From Nocardia amikacinitolerans NBRC 108937 (GTDB lineage: Bacteria > Actinomycetota > Actinomycetes > Mycobacteriales > Mycobacteriaceae), in contig NZ_BDAU01000028.1 in the NCBI RefSeq assembly GCF_001612615.1, positions 124,001-188,000 on the forward strand: a stretch of DNA of 64,000 nucleotides, given 5' to 3'. The translations under genes were made by a program, and so were the position numbers. The notes beneath the pieces were generated by a model that saw only the letters and a list, made by a program, of their open reading frames with translations, searched no databases and was not told where the DNA came from. Every line of letters starts with the position of its first letter. The first letter of the stretch is position 1. Shown piece after piece: positions 18,024 through 26,507 of the stretch.

Positions 18024-18569
18024 GTGCAGAAGGTGCTAAGACTCGACCTGGTCAGCCATGGCATGACCGAGGCGATGCGGAAGGCACGTTTTCCAGTCGA
18101 CGAATCCCTGACCGAGGCGGGCCGCCGCGCCATCGCCGCCTGCGCCCCGCTCACCGCCGCGCGTGTGCTGACCGGCCCGGAACGCCGCACCGTCGAGACG
18201 GCGGCACTGATGGGTCTGCCCGGCGAGGAGGACGACCGGCTGCGCGACCTCGACGCGGGCGCGTGGCGCGGCGGCGAACTCATGTCGGTGCCGCAGGACG
18301 AGCTCTACGCGTGGCTGACCAACCCGCAGTTCCGCGGGCACGGCGGGGAGTCGGTGCTGGACGTGATCGAGCGGACCAGGTACTGGATGGCCGAGATCGC
18401 CTCCGAGGGCAAGTCGACCATCGCGGTGACCCATCCCGCGGTGATCCGCGCCGCGCTGCTGGTGACACTGGACGCCCCGCCGAAGTCGTTCTGGCGGATC
18501 GACATTCCGCCCGGCAGCGTCACGCGGTTGCACTACCGCGGCGAGTGGACGCTGCACTTCCCGCCGTGA
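18024..18569 (+). CDS. Histidine-phosphatase-fold protein with altered RHG motif
   Basis: A 181-residue member of the histidine phosphatase (phosphoglycerate mutase-like) superfamily. The fold's landmarks are present: the N-terminal strand with catalytic histidine, a TGPERRTVETAALMG segment carrying the second arginine, EDDRLRDLDAGAWRG with an acidic residue, GGESVLDVIERT, and the C-terminal VTHPAVIRAAL histidine. The family's N-terminal R-H-G reads S-H-G here (LDLVSHGMTE), so one phosphate-binding arginine is replaced. Activity may therefore be reduced, altered or absent. The gene starts with GTG behind a TACGCT element and converges on a TetR gene. Substrate unknown. Confidence 0.8.
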   Translation: MQKVLRLDLVSHGMTEAMRKARFPVDESLTEAGRRAIAACAPLTAARVLTGPERRTVETAALMGLPGEEDDRLRDLDAGAWRGGELMSVPQDELYAWLTNPQFRGHGGESVLDVIERTRYWMAEIASEGKSTIAVTHPAVIRAALLVTLDAPPKSFWRIDIPPGSVTRLHYRGEWTLHFPP

Positions 18570-18636
18570 GCGCGTCGCGGGCGCCGCACTCGGCTCCGGC
18601 ATGCGCGCTGGCACAGGATTCACTCACCGCGTTCGC

Positions 18637-19254
18637 TCATTCCGCGCCGAGCGGCGTCGACCGTTCGGCGACGCTCAGCAACAGCCGCACCGCGTCGGTG
18701 ATCAGCCGCGCCGAAAGCGCCGGGTCGATGGCGCGCTGAATGCCGAGGCCGAGACCCAGGCTCAGCACCGTCGATGCCGCGTCCTCGGCGGGCATCGGCA
18801 AGACCAAGCGAAGACTGTCGGCCAGCGTCTGCAATTGCGCGGCCACCGCGCCGCGCACGGCGCCGAGGTTGGACACCAGCGCGGCCCGCAGGTCGGGGTC
18901 GTCGCGCGAGAGCGTGGCGAATTCGAACTCGAGCATCGTCCAGCCGACGTCGCCGAGGGTGCGTTCGGCCCACTCCTGGAGTCGCGCCAGCCGTTCTTCC
19001 AGGCTCTCGTCCGCGGCGATCAGCTCCGAGACCTCGCCGAACTTGCTGGCGTGGATGTCCTCGAGCACCTCGAGGCACAGATCCTTCTTGGTGCGGAAGT
19101 TGGAGTAGACCGCGCCCTTGGAGTACCCGGCCTCTTCCGCGACGCGTTCCATGGAGGTCTTCGCATAACCGTCGGTCAGGAAGAGATCGCGCGCGGTCGC
19201 GATCAGATCGGCCCTGGTGCGGGCCTGACTCTCGGACCTGGTCAGTCGTGCCAT
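18637..19254 (-). CDS. TetR-family regulator
   Basis: A 205-residue TetR-family repressor. The helix-turn-helix occupies residues 10-55 (ADLIATARDLFLTDGYAKTS, then AEEAGYSKGAVYSNFRTKKDL), and the C-terminal ligand domain is all-helical. It is divergent from the patatin-SDR pair. The 14-base palindrome in the shared promoter (19293-19306) is a probable operator for both directions. TAGAAT (19266-19261 on the reverse strand) sits exactly six bases before the ATG, so the transcript is probably leaderless and the start is secure. Confidence 0.87.
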   Translation of the reverse strand: MARLTRSESQARTRADLIATARDLFLTDGYAKTSMERVAEEAGYSKGAVYSNFRTKKDLCLEVLEDIHASKFGEVSELIAADESLEERLARLQEWAERTLGDVGWTMLEFEFATLSRDDPDLRAALVSNLGAVRGAVAAQLQTLADSLRLVLPMPAEDAASTVLSLGLGLGIQRAIDPALSARLITDAVRLLLSVAERSTPLGAE

Positions 19255-19292
19255 GCCGCGATTCTACGTACTCACGGATTTTGGATACCGAG

Positions 19293-19306
19293 AGAATTTG
19301 AATTCT
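19293..19306. promoter_or_regulatory. Operator palindrome between divergent TetR and patatin genes
   Basis: Perfect 14-base palindrome AGAATT-TG-AATTCT in the 68-base divergent promoter. It overlaps the probable promoter of the patatin gene (TAGTGT at 19309-19314) and lies 40-52 bases from the TetR start. It probably binds the neighbouring TetR protein. Confidence 0.55.
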
Positions 19307-19322
19307 GATAGTGTGCGAAACC

Positions 19323-20266
19323 ATGAGTAACAAGAACGGGTCACAGCGACGTGGCCTGGCCATCGGTTGCGGCGGCACGGTCGGCGCGGCATGGATCGTC
19401 GCCGCGCTAGCCGCGGTGCGCGACGTGCTCGACTGGGATCCGCGCGAGGCCGACGTCCTGCTCGGCACCTCGGCGGGCGCGGAAATGGTGACCATGCTCG
19501 GCAGCGGTATCGGCGTCGACGAACTGGTCGCCATGCAGGAAGGCCGGAGCACGAACCCGGCGCTGCTCGCCCACATGCGCGACGAGCCGGGCCGCTTTCC
19601 GCCGCTGCCCCGCCTTGGACTCGGCGCACCGAGGCTGACGCTGCGCGGCGCGGGATCCGGGCAGCGACTGCTCACCGCGGGCAGCGGCCTGCTGCCGCTC
19701 GGCGGCGGCGATGCCGGATGGTTGCAGCGGCTCGCCGAGCGCCTGAACCCGGGCCGCACCTGGGTGCCGCATCCGGCGACTTGGCTGGTGAGCATGGATC
19801 ACGCGACGGCGGAACGGGTTCCGTTCGGCGCACCGGACGCTCCCGCCGCCACCCTGGGCGAGGCGCTGCGCGCATCGTGGGCGATTCCCGGTTGGTTCCC
19901 GCCGGTCCCGATCGCCGGACGCCGGTTCGTCGACGGCGGCGCCGGATCCACCGCGTCCGTCGATCTGCTCGCAGGGCATGAGTTGGACGAAGTCGTGGTG
20001 CTGGCGCCGATGGCGTCCGCCTCGCGGCTGCCCGCCACCGGTCCCGGTCATTTTCTGGAGCGTCAGCTGCGCGACCGGATGAGCGCTCAGCTCGCCGCGG
20101 AGATCGCCCAACTGCGCGCCGCGGGCACCCGCGTGCTGATGCTCGGCGCGACCGCCGAGGATCTGGCGGTGATGGGCCCCAACTTCATGGACGGCCGTCG
20201 CCGCCTCGACACCTTCCGGCACAGCCTGCGCAGCACCCGCCGCGCCCTCGAACAAGGAGTCTTCGC

Positions 20267-20270
<4 letters not shown>
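19323..20270 (+). CDS. Patatin-like phospholipase
   Basis: A 315-residue patatin-like lipid acyl hydrolase with the Ser-Asp dyad. The glycine-rich oxyanion loop reads GCGGTVGAAW (residues 15-24), the nucleophile elbow LLGTSAGAE has Ser50, and the catalytic aspartate lies in FVDGGAGS. ATG 19323 is chosen; a GTG four codons upstream overlaps the promoter. No signal peptide is seen, so it probably acts at the cytoplasmic face of the membrane. Its stop overlaps the following SDR start in GTGA, coupling the two genes in a lipid-related operon likely controlled by the divergent TetR. Confidence 0.85.
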
Positions 20271-21106
<836 letters not shown>

Positions 21107-21145
21107 GCCTGCCCTCGGGCGGCGGCGCTGGATCCTGGTGCTGGG

Positions 21146-21859
21146 TCACTTCGTAGCGAGCACCGCGCCGAGTGCGGCCGCGGCGTCGAGCAGAGCTCGC
21201 GAGCGGGCATCGATGTTCGCGTCTCGGGCGGCCAGTGCGGAGGATATTTCGTTCCACCGGTCCGCCCGGCGCAATTCCGGCATCAGCGCGCGCAGCGGGG
21301 CGATGCGGTAACCGGCCATCCGCAACTGGTGCACGATCCGTGCGTCCCGGACGTCGCTGGGCGCGTACTCTCGCGCGCCGCCCGGGGTGCCGCGCCGCGG
21401 GACGAGGAGCCCTTCGGCTTCCCAATGCCGCAGCGTCGACGGCCGAACACCCAGCGCGCCAGCGAGTTCGGCGATGGTCATCGAATCCGTCGGTCTGACA
21501 TCGTCGATTGACTCACCGGTGATCGCGGCGGCGGCCCGCTTCGCCGCTTCCAGCTCTTCGCGCTCGGCGGCGAGCCGAGCATGCGCGGCGTCCAAGAGGG
21601 CGAGCAGATCCGAATCCGGATACCCGTGCGCGGCCCGCATGATCCGCTTGGCCTCGACCGGCCCGGCTCCCGTCGCGAGCGCGCGGTAGGCCAGCGCGGA
21701 ATGCAGGTGCGTGTCCGTGTAGGTCCGATAGCCTGCGGCGGTGCGCGTCGCGGGCGGCAGGACGCCGTCGCGTTCGAGGTTGCGCACCTGCTGCACCGAG
21801 CAGCCCGCCTCCCTCGCGACATCGACGGTGCGCAGACCTGGCGATTTGCGACTTCTCAT
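21146..21859 (-). CDS. MerR-type regulator with two winged-helix domains
   Basis: A protein of about 237 residues with two separate MerR-like DNA-binding domains. The first (residues 8-75) reads RTVDVAREAGCSVQQVRNLERDG, and the second (residues 125-200) reads MTIAELAGALGVRPSTLRHWEAEG with a downstream wing containing GGAREYAPSDVRDARIV. A coiled segment, LAAEREELEAAKRAAAA, separates them and may dimerise. I chose ATG 21859; an in-frame GTG at 21901 abuts the start of the divergent DUF6194 gene. It likely regulates that neighbour. Effector unknown. Confidence 0.8.
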   Translation of the reverse strand: MRSRKSPGLRTVDVAREAGCSVQQVRNLERDGVLPPATRTAAGYRTYTDTHLHSALAYRALATGAGPVEAKRIMRAAHGYPDSDLLALLDAAHARLAAEREELEAAKRAAAAITGESIDDVRPTDSMTIAELAGALGVRPSTLRHWEAEGLLVPRRGTPGGAREYAPSDVRDARIVHQLRMAGYRIAPLRALMPELRRADRWNEISSALAARDANIDARSRALLDAAAALGAVLATK

Positions 21860-21901
21860 CGCGCTATCTCGGCATTCTCGCGGCAGAGTCTCCACAAGCA
21901 C

Positions 21902-22399
21902 ATGAATGAAACGCTAGAACACATGGAGATGAACGAGATCATCGAATTCGTCCGAGGACTCGACGGCGTCCTGACGCTCGAGCCTGCACCGGGCGACGGT
22001 TCACCCGAAATCAGTTGGGGCGACACATTCTTCTATTACGCGCCCGACGGCGTCGTCCCCCGAACCCAGCCCTTCGCCACCATCGTGACCAAGGACTACC
22101 CCGACGACCAGACCTCCCACCTGAACCGCCCCGACACCTTCCGCGTGAACTTCTTCGCCGGTAAGGAGGCCTTCATCGATCGCCTCGGCCGCGCACCCCG
22201 CGATCCCGCCCCTGACGACACCGACCCGAGCGCGACGGACACCCTGCTGGCCCATCCGGTCTACGGGAGCCAAGGGTGGATGGCGGTGGTGAATCCGGGC
22301 CCGCGAACGGAAGCAGCGGTACGAGAACTCCTCCGAGCCGCCCACGACCTCGCCCGCTCCCGCTGGCACCGCCGCGCCGGGGATGATCAGCCCGCATGA
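21902..22399 (+). CDS. DUF6194-family protein
   Basis: A 165-residue protein resembling the DUF6194 family, whose function is not known. Conserved features include WGDTFFYYAPDG, PFATIVTKDYPDD, RVNFFAGKEAF, HPVYGSQGWMAVVNPG and a C-terminal helix AAHDLARSRWHRR. The start may be ATG 21902 or later in-frame ATGs at 21923 and 21929. It is divergent from the twin-domain MerR gene with effectively no intergenic space, so their promoters must overlap. A decayed copy of its C-terminal end lies 4.7 kb to the right. Confidence 0.75.
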   Translation: MNETLEHMEMNEIIEFVRGLDGVLTLEPAPGDGSPEISWGDTFFYYAPDGVVPRTQPFATIVTKDYPDDQTSHLNRPDTFRVNFFAGKEAFIDRLGRAPRDPAPDDTDPSATDTLLAHPVYGSQGWMAVVNPGPRTEAAVRELLRAAHDLARSRWHRRAGDDQPA

Positions 22400-22534
22400 A
22401 CCCGTCCGACGAGCGGGTCCGCTCCCTGACCGTTGAGATTGTGCACGCGCTGCGGGGCCGGGTGGGCCGGGCAATCCGGCGACGCCGTTGCTTCGGAAAT
22501 CAGCGATATCGACTGGACCTTTGATTGCCAAGGG

Positions 22535-22819
22535 TCAGCCGCGTGGGAACCCTAAATCTGGTCCGCCCTCGAAGGTGTACTCGCCGGTGGCCTCGAGCAC
22601 TCGCCCCGCAAAGGACATAGCCTCGATGAGCGCCTGCACGGAATCCATACCGAAGATGGCGCGGGTCGTCGGATCGGCCTCGATCCCGTCCACGCGCACC
22701 GGGCAGTAGTAGCCGCCCCCTTCGGCCTGCTGCGGCTTGCCGAACACGACGGTCACGGAGTTCTCACCCTTGCGCAGTTCGCGCGTCGCGACGGGCTCGC
22801 CGAGTTCCCAGGTCGTCAT
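22535..22819 (-). CDS. Small conserved protein (DUF6968-like)
   Basis: A 94-residue soluble protein starting MTTWELGEPVATRELRKG. The pattern of a short N-terminal strand, VTVVFGKPQQAEGGGYYCPVRVDG and a helical tail ALIEAMSFAGRVLEATG resembles a small family of uncharacterised actinobacterial proteins (DUF6968-like; I am not certain). ATG 22819 follows a GGTGGCGGGC purine-rich site. It is the last of a run of leftward genes. No catalytic motif is evident. Confidence 0.6.
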   Translation of the reverse strand: MTTWELGEPVATRELRKGENSVTVVFGKPQQAEGGGYYCPVRVDGIEADPTTRAIFGMDSVQALIEAMSFAGRVLEATGEYTFEGGPDLGFPRG

Positions 22820-22829
22820 GCCCGCCACC

Positions 22830-23159
22830 CTATGCCCGTAACGCGGCCAACAGGGCCGCGACATCGGGCAGGTCCTGCGGGCGCGAGGACCCCGCCGCCC
22901 ACCGGTACGGCGTCTTGGCCCTCCCTGCCAGGCAGTCGGCGTACCACCGGTTGATGGCCTCCCAACACACTCTGGATTGTCGCCGCTGGCATTCCGGCAC
23001 CAGCGTGTTGTAGTAGTGCCGATCACACGACTCCGTGTCAATCCCGCCCACGAGCTTCGTGCAGCGTGGCGCGACCGGATCCGGTTCCGCCGCCGCGGTG
23101 GGTGCGAGCAGGACGACGGAAAGCAGGCCAATGCAGAGGGACGCGAACGGGTTTCGCAT
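22830..23159 (-). CDS. Small secreted protein
   Basis: A 109-residue protein with a clear signal peptide (MRNPFASLCIGLLSVVLLAP, cleavage probably after TAAA near residue 24). The mature part has four cysteines (RCTKL, ESCDRHYY, PECQRR, VCWEAINRWYADCLAGR), suggesting disulfides outside the membrane. GGAGG lies directly upstream of ATG 23159, giving a secure start. It is followed after nine bases by the small DUF6968-like gene on the same strand. Function unknown. Confidence 0.72.
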   Translation of the reverse strand: MRNPFASLCIGLLSVVLLAPTAAAEPDPVAPRCTKLVGGIDTESCDRHYYNTLVPECQRRQSRVCWEAINRWYADCLAGRAKTPYRWAAGSSRPQDLPDVAALLAALRA

Positions 23160-23188
23160 GATTCCTCCAAGGAAGAGAGAGTGATGAG

Positions 23189-23479
23189 TCAGTGTTGAAG
23201 CGGTGGCCTCGGATGAGCAGTGGGGAAGATCTCGTTCCATCGCTTCGCGCGAACGTCCCGTGCCTTCCCTTCGATGGCGTGGTGTCGGCGGTCGAGTCGC
23301 CGAAGGGGATGCGCGGTGCGCGCCGGGCGTTTGACCGGGCGTGATGCGTAGCCCTGGTGGGCGAGGCGGTCTTGGATCTGCTGCACGCTGGGGCCCGGCG
23401 GTTCGTCCTCGGCGAGGAGGGCGGCGATCGCCGCGGCCAGTGCGCCGAGGACAAGCGGATCATGGTGCGACAAGGTCAT
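23189..23479 (-). CDS. Small hypothetical protein overlapping DUF4254 gene
   Basis: A 96-residue protein beginning MTLSHHDPLVLGALAAAIAA, followed by a basic, arginine- and histidine-rich C-terminal half. Its ATG overlaps the stop of the upstream DUF4254-like gene (ATGA), which argues that it is translated. I do not recognise a family. The N-terminal helix LVLGALAAAIAALLAEDE could pack against a partner; the basic tail could bind nucleic acid. Both ideas are inference. It is the third gene of a leftward operon with the DUF4254-like gene and a 59-codon gene. Confidence 0.6.
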   Translation of the reverse strand: MTLSHHDPLVLGALAAAIAALLAEDEPPGPSVQQIQDRLAHQGYASRPVKRPARTAHPLRRLDRRHHAIEGKARDVRAKRWNEIFPTAHPRPPLQH

Positions 23480-23973
23480 TTCGGTGCCTCGACGGTGGAG
23501 CAGCGAACGGGCGGCCGGGGCGGCATCGTGCGCTGGCCGTCAACAGCCTCGGTGACGAGATCCGCCCAGCGGGTGGCCAGGTAGCCGACGTGGGACCACG
23601 CTTGGTGAAGTTCGGTGGCGGTGTGGTCGGCGGCGAGGACGAGTTCCGCGGTCACGTGTGCGGCGGCCATGTCATCGACGGCTTGCCCGTAGCCGGTTGT
23701 CTGTGACCAGGATTGGCGGGGTTGGATGTGCACGGTCACCCAGTTGTCGATCAGGATGCGCAGGTCGCCGCGCCGAGTGTCGATCTGGGCTTGCCTAGCG
23801 GGGCAGGCGATTCGGGTCCGGTGCAGGTGAGCCAGTGCGTGCGCCCAGCGCAGCACGAGGTGCTCACCCGGCTGATGTCCGGCGGCCCCACGGAACGCGG
23901 CCGACAGTTCACGCCATCCCGGAAGTATCGGCCGCGAACGATAGTCGGCAGTCCGAACAGTCTTCTCCGGCAT
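23476..23973 (-). CDS. DUF4254-like protein
   Basis: A 165-residue largely helical protein resembling DUF4254 proteins, judged by the segment ARQAQIDTRRGDLRILIDNW, which matches the family's conserved helix where an invariant pattern of Arg, Asp and Asn repeats. Other parts are LRWAHALAHLHRTR and AVDDMAAAHVTAELVLAAD. The start ATG 23973 follows the 59-codon gene after six bases, and the stop overlaps the next start by four bases, so the three genes are co-expressed. The molecular role is unknown; in actinobacteria such genes are often found near XRE regulators. Confidence 0.6.
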   Translation of the reverse strand: MPEKTVRTADYRSRPILPGWRELSAAFRGAAGHQPGEHLVLRWAHALAHLHRTRIACPARQAQIDTRRGDLRILIDNWVTVHIQPRQSWSQTTGYGQAVDDMAAAHVTAELVLAADHTATELHQAWSHVGYLATRWADLVTEAVDGQRTMPPRPPVRCSTVEAPK

Positions 23974-23979
23974 GGCTGT

Positions 23980-24159
23980 TCAGTCCAGAACCGTCGAGAC
24001 ACAGGCGAGCGCCGCCAGATACTGGCGGCAGTGCGGACCGTGTTCGGCGTGCCACGACAACACCAGTGCAGCACGCTCGCGATCCATGACGATCGGCGGA
24101 CTTGCACAGTCCCGGTGTTCGATTTCCCACTGCTGTACACGGTCCATCAGCGACAACAT
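23980..24159 (-). CDS. 59-residue small protein, first gene of leftward operon
   Basis: A 59-codon gene read directly from the reverse strand: MLSLMDRVQQWEIEHRD at the N-terminus, then PPIVMDRERAALVLSWHAEH and CRQYLAALACVSTVLD. A strong GGGGAGAGG site lies four bases before ATG 24159, and the next gene starts six bases after the stop. The protein is helical with an amphipathic centre and two cysteines. It is divergent from the XRE/TPR regulator gene, so it and the two genes after it are a plausible regulated target. I do not know its function. Confidence 0.7.
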   Translation of the reverse strand: MLSLMDRVQQWEIEHRDCASPPIVMDRERAALVLSWHAEHGPHCRQYLAALACVSTVLD

Positions 24160-24462
24160 GCGCGCCTCTCCCCTGCGATGGTTAGGAGCACACCGGCGCC
24201 GGTCCGGCCACGCCGGGCCCGAGCCCTACAACCTCCCGTGCGGCCGGTTCACGTATCCGAGACGAGATAGAGGAATTCGCCTGCGGTCCAGCGCCGATGT
24301 GCTGCTTCAGCGTCTCCGAGGCGGGCCGAATCAACCACGACGTAACGATGCAATTGCACTGCACCTTCGCTGCATTCCCTCGAAAATCTGCAGCGGAAGC
24401 GGTTGTACCGGGGTATTTTTCGTTTCACCACGGCGGCACGAGCAGGGGCTGGAGCTGAGCCG
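24160..24462. promoter_or_regulatory. Divergent promoter region, 303 bases
   Basis: Separates the leftward 59-codon/DUF4254 operon from the rightward XRE regulator operon. It contains no convincing gene. A short AT-rich stretch at 24408-24425 (GGTATTTTTCGTTTC) probably belongs to the rightward promoter. I found no strong palindrome. Confidence 0.45.
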
Positions 24463-25824
24463 GTGATCATCTATCGCTGGACTGGAGTGGAATCGAAGGC
24501 GCTGCGCGAGGCGATGCTGCTCAGCGTCGATAAGTTCGCGGCCAGGACGGGTATCTCGGCCCGGGCGGTAGGGAACTGGGAACTTCAAGGTGCCTCGGCA
24601 CAGTTGCGGCCGAGCAGCCGAGAGCTCTTGGAGAAGGCGCTGGCAGAAGCGCCGCCGGAGGTGGTTGCTCGGTTCGAGCGCGCACTCGCAGGCATCGAGT
24701 CCCCGAGAGACGAAGCCGATCCCGGATTGCCCCAAACGGTTACTCTGGCGCAAGACACCCCGAACCGGTCCCCGGTCATCTCGGGTGCCGGTGAATCCGA
24801 TCAGGTCTGGGTGCGCGCCCGGACCGCCGCTGGAGAGGTCGTCCTCGTGTCACTTCCTCGTCGCACCGTAGTCGCAGGATTCGGCGTAGGTGCCCTAGCC
24901 GCCGCAGTCGGCGCCAAACCTGCGGCCGCCCTGGCCAACACCGCCGATACCAACCATGTCGCCCACTTCCACACGCTGCGACTCTCGCTGATCGAGAGCG
25001 ACAACCTCTACGGCGGACAGAGTGTGATCCCGTTGGTAGAACAGAACCTCGAGATCATGAGTCAGCTGCGGCGCGCAGGCATCGGGGATGCCGGCGCGAT
25101 GCAGCGGATGCGGATCCTGTACGCGGAGTTCGCGGCGTGGCTGTATCAGGATGCACGGAACTGGGACCGTGCCCAGCACTGGACCGACCGCGCACTAACC
25201 TGGTCGCATCAGCTCGACGACCCGTGCTCGATTGCCGCCATTCTCATCCGTAAGGCGCAGATCGCCAACGACCAGGGCGACGGAGAGGAAGCAATGGAGC
25301 TGGCCGAGGCCGCCGAGCGCGCGGCCCCGTCGGGCACCCGATTCGTTGCCGTCGCAGCGACATTCACAGGCTACGGTGCGGCGCTCGCGGGCGAACGCGC
25401 GGCAAGCGAACGCGCCTTCGACCGGGCACGCATACTTGCCGCTGACGCCGACGCTGATCCATCCTGGGGATTCTTCCTGGACTCCCCCTACATCGAGGTC
25501 CATCAGGCTCATAGCCGCGCCGTGCTGGGTGACTACCGCACCGCGATCGACCAGTTCGGGCGCGCGATCACCGACATGAGATCCGGGTACACACGCGACC
25601 AGGCCGTCTACATCTCACGGCAGGCACTCGCATATGCCCGTATGGGTGAGGCCGAGCCGGCCGCCACGCTCGGCCTTGCGGCGATGCAGGTCGGTGTCAG
25701 CACCGGATCCGAGCGAGTCCTGCACAACGTGCGTGCCGTCGACGAACTGCTGCCGACGACGAACTTGCCCGAGGTCGCCGAGTTCCACGCGTGCGCAAAG
25801 CGGTGGGCGGTCGTCGCATCATGA
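24463..25824 (+). CDS. XRE-type regulator with TPR-like C-terminal domain
   Basis: A 453-residue regulator. Residues 1-70 form a helix-turn-helix (ALREAMLLSVDKFAARTGIS, ARAVGNWELQG). A linker follows, then an unusual hydrophobic segment beginning LPRRTVVAGFGVGALAAAVG (about residues 128-150), and a long TPR-like helical domain to the end. It belongs to an actinobacterial regulator family often linked to accessory and biosynthetic genes. GTG 24463 is chosen because GGAG lies eight bases upstream and the protein then begins IIYRWTGVES. Its stop overlaps the reductase gene start in ATGA, so regulator and RibD-like enzymes form one operon. Confidence 0.82.
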   Translation: MIIYRWTGVESKALREAMLLSVDKFAARTGISARAVGNWELQGASAQLRPSSRELLEKALAEAPPEVVARFERALAGIESPRDEADPGLPQTVTLAQDTPNRSPVISGAGESDQVWVRARTAAGEVVLVSLPRRTVVAGFGVGALAAAVGAKPAAALANTADTNHVAHFHTLRLSLIESDNLYGGQSVIPLVEQNLEIMSQLRRAGIGDAGAMQRMRILYAEFAAWLYQDARNWDRAQHWTDRALTWSHQLDDPCSIAAILIRKAQIANDQGDGEEAMELAEAAERAAPSGTRFVAVAATFTGYGAALAGERAASERAFDRARILAADADADPSWGFFLDSPYIEVHQAHSRAVLGDYRTAIDQFGRAITDMRSGYTRDQAVYISRQALAYARMGEAEPAATLGLAAMQVGVSTGSERVLHNVRAVDELLPTTNLPEVAEFHACAKRWAVVAS

Positions 25825-26507
25825 CGCGCCCGTTCGTACTGTTGTCGGTCGCGGTCAGCATCGACGGATACATCGACGACACCGGCCCGGATCGACTGCT
25901 GCTGTCCAACCCCGAGGACTTCGACCGCGTCGACCAGGTGCGCGCCGAGTGCGACGCCATCCTGATCGGCGCCGAAACCGTACGCAGCGACAACCCGCGC
26001 CTGATCGTGAAAAGCCATGCACGGCAGTCTGAACGGGCTGCGACCGGACGGACTTCGCAGCCGTTGAAGGTGACCGTTACCGAAAGTGGCAACCTCGATC
26101 CCGAGGCCAAGTTCTGGCATCACGGCACCGCTGAGCATCGGCCTGTCGTCTACACGACGAAGGCTGGCGCGCAGAAGGCGAGCGAGCGGCTCGGCGAACT
26201 GGCTTCTGTAGTCGCACTCGGTGAGACGGTCGATTTCGGTGCGCTGCTCGACGATCTCGGCCGCCGCGGTGTCGGACGGTTGATGGTCGAGGGCGGTAGT
26301 CACATGCACACTGCCTTTCTGTCGGCGGGACTCGCCGACGAGCTGCACCTCGCAATCGGACCTACCCTGGTCGGAGACAGCGCCGCGCCACGCTTCGTGA
26401 ACCCCGCGCGGTTCCCAGGAGGCTCGACGCACAGAATGCGGTTGGTCGAAGTGACCCAGCTCGGTGACGTCGCCGTGCTGCGCTACCACCCGAAGGAGAA
26501 CCAGTGA
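25821..26507 (+). CDS. RibD C-terminal-like reductase
   Basis: A 228-residue protein of the RibD C-terminal/dihydrofolate-reductase-like fold, an NADPH-dependent reductase. Motifs are PFVLLSVAVSIDGYIDDTGP at the N-terminus, CDAILIGAETVRSDNPRL for cofactor and substrate contacts, and GVGRLMVEGGSHMHTAFL near the C-terminus. In riboflavin synthesis this domain reduces the ribosyl group of the deaminated pyrimidine. Here it is a free-standing enzyme overlapping the XRE stop (ATGA) and, at its end, the RibD-type deaminase start (GTGA). This suggests a split RibD acting on a pyrimidine or purine-like substrate. A general riboflavin role is less likely because no rib genes are nearby. Confidence 0.82.
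   Translation: MTRPFVLLSVAVSIDGYIDDTGPDRLLLSNPEDFDRVDQVRAECDAILIGAETVRSDNPRLIVKSHARQSERAATGRTSQPLKVTVTESGNLDPEAKFWHHGTAEHRPVVYTTKAGAQKASERLGELASVVALGETVDFGALLDDLGRRGVGRLMVEGGSHMHTAFLSAGLADELHLAIGPTLVGDSAAPRFVNPARFPGGSTHRMRLVEVTQLGDVAVLRYHPKENQ

Noticed and set aside
23972..24466. A 164-codon plus-strand frame over the small operon's start
   Set aside because: It lacks a start signal and has irregular, Ser/Arg/Cys-rich composition; the reverse strand gives a better explanation with the 59-codon gene.
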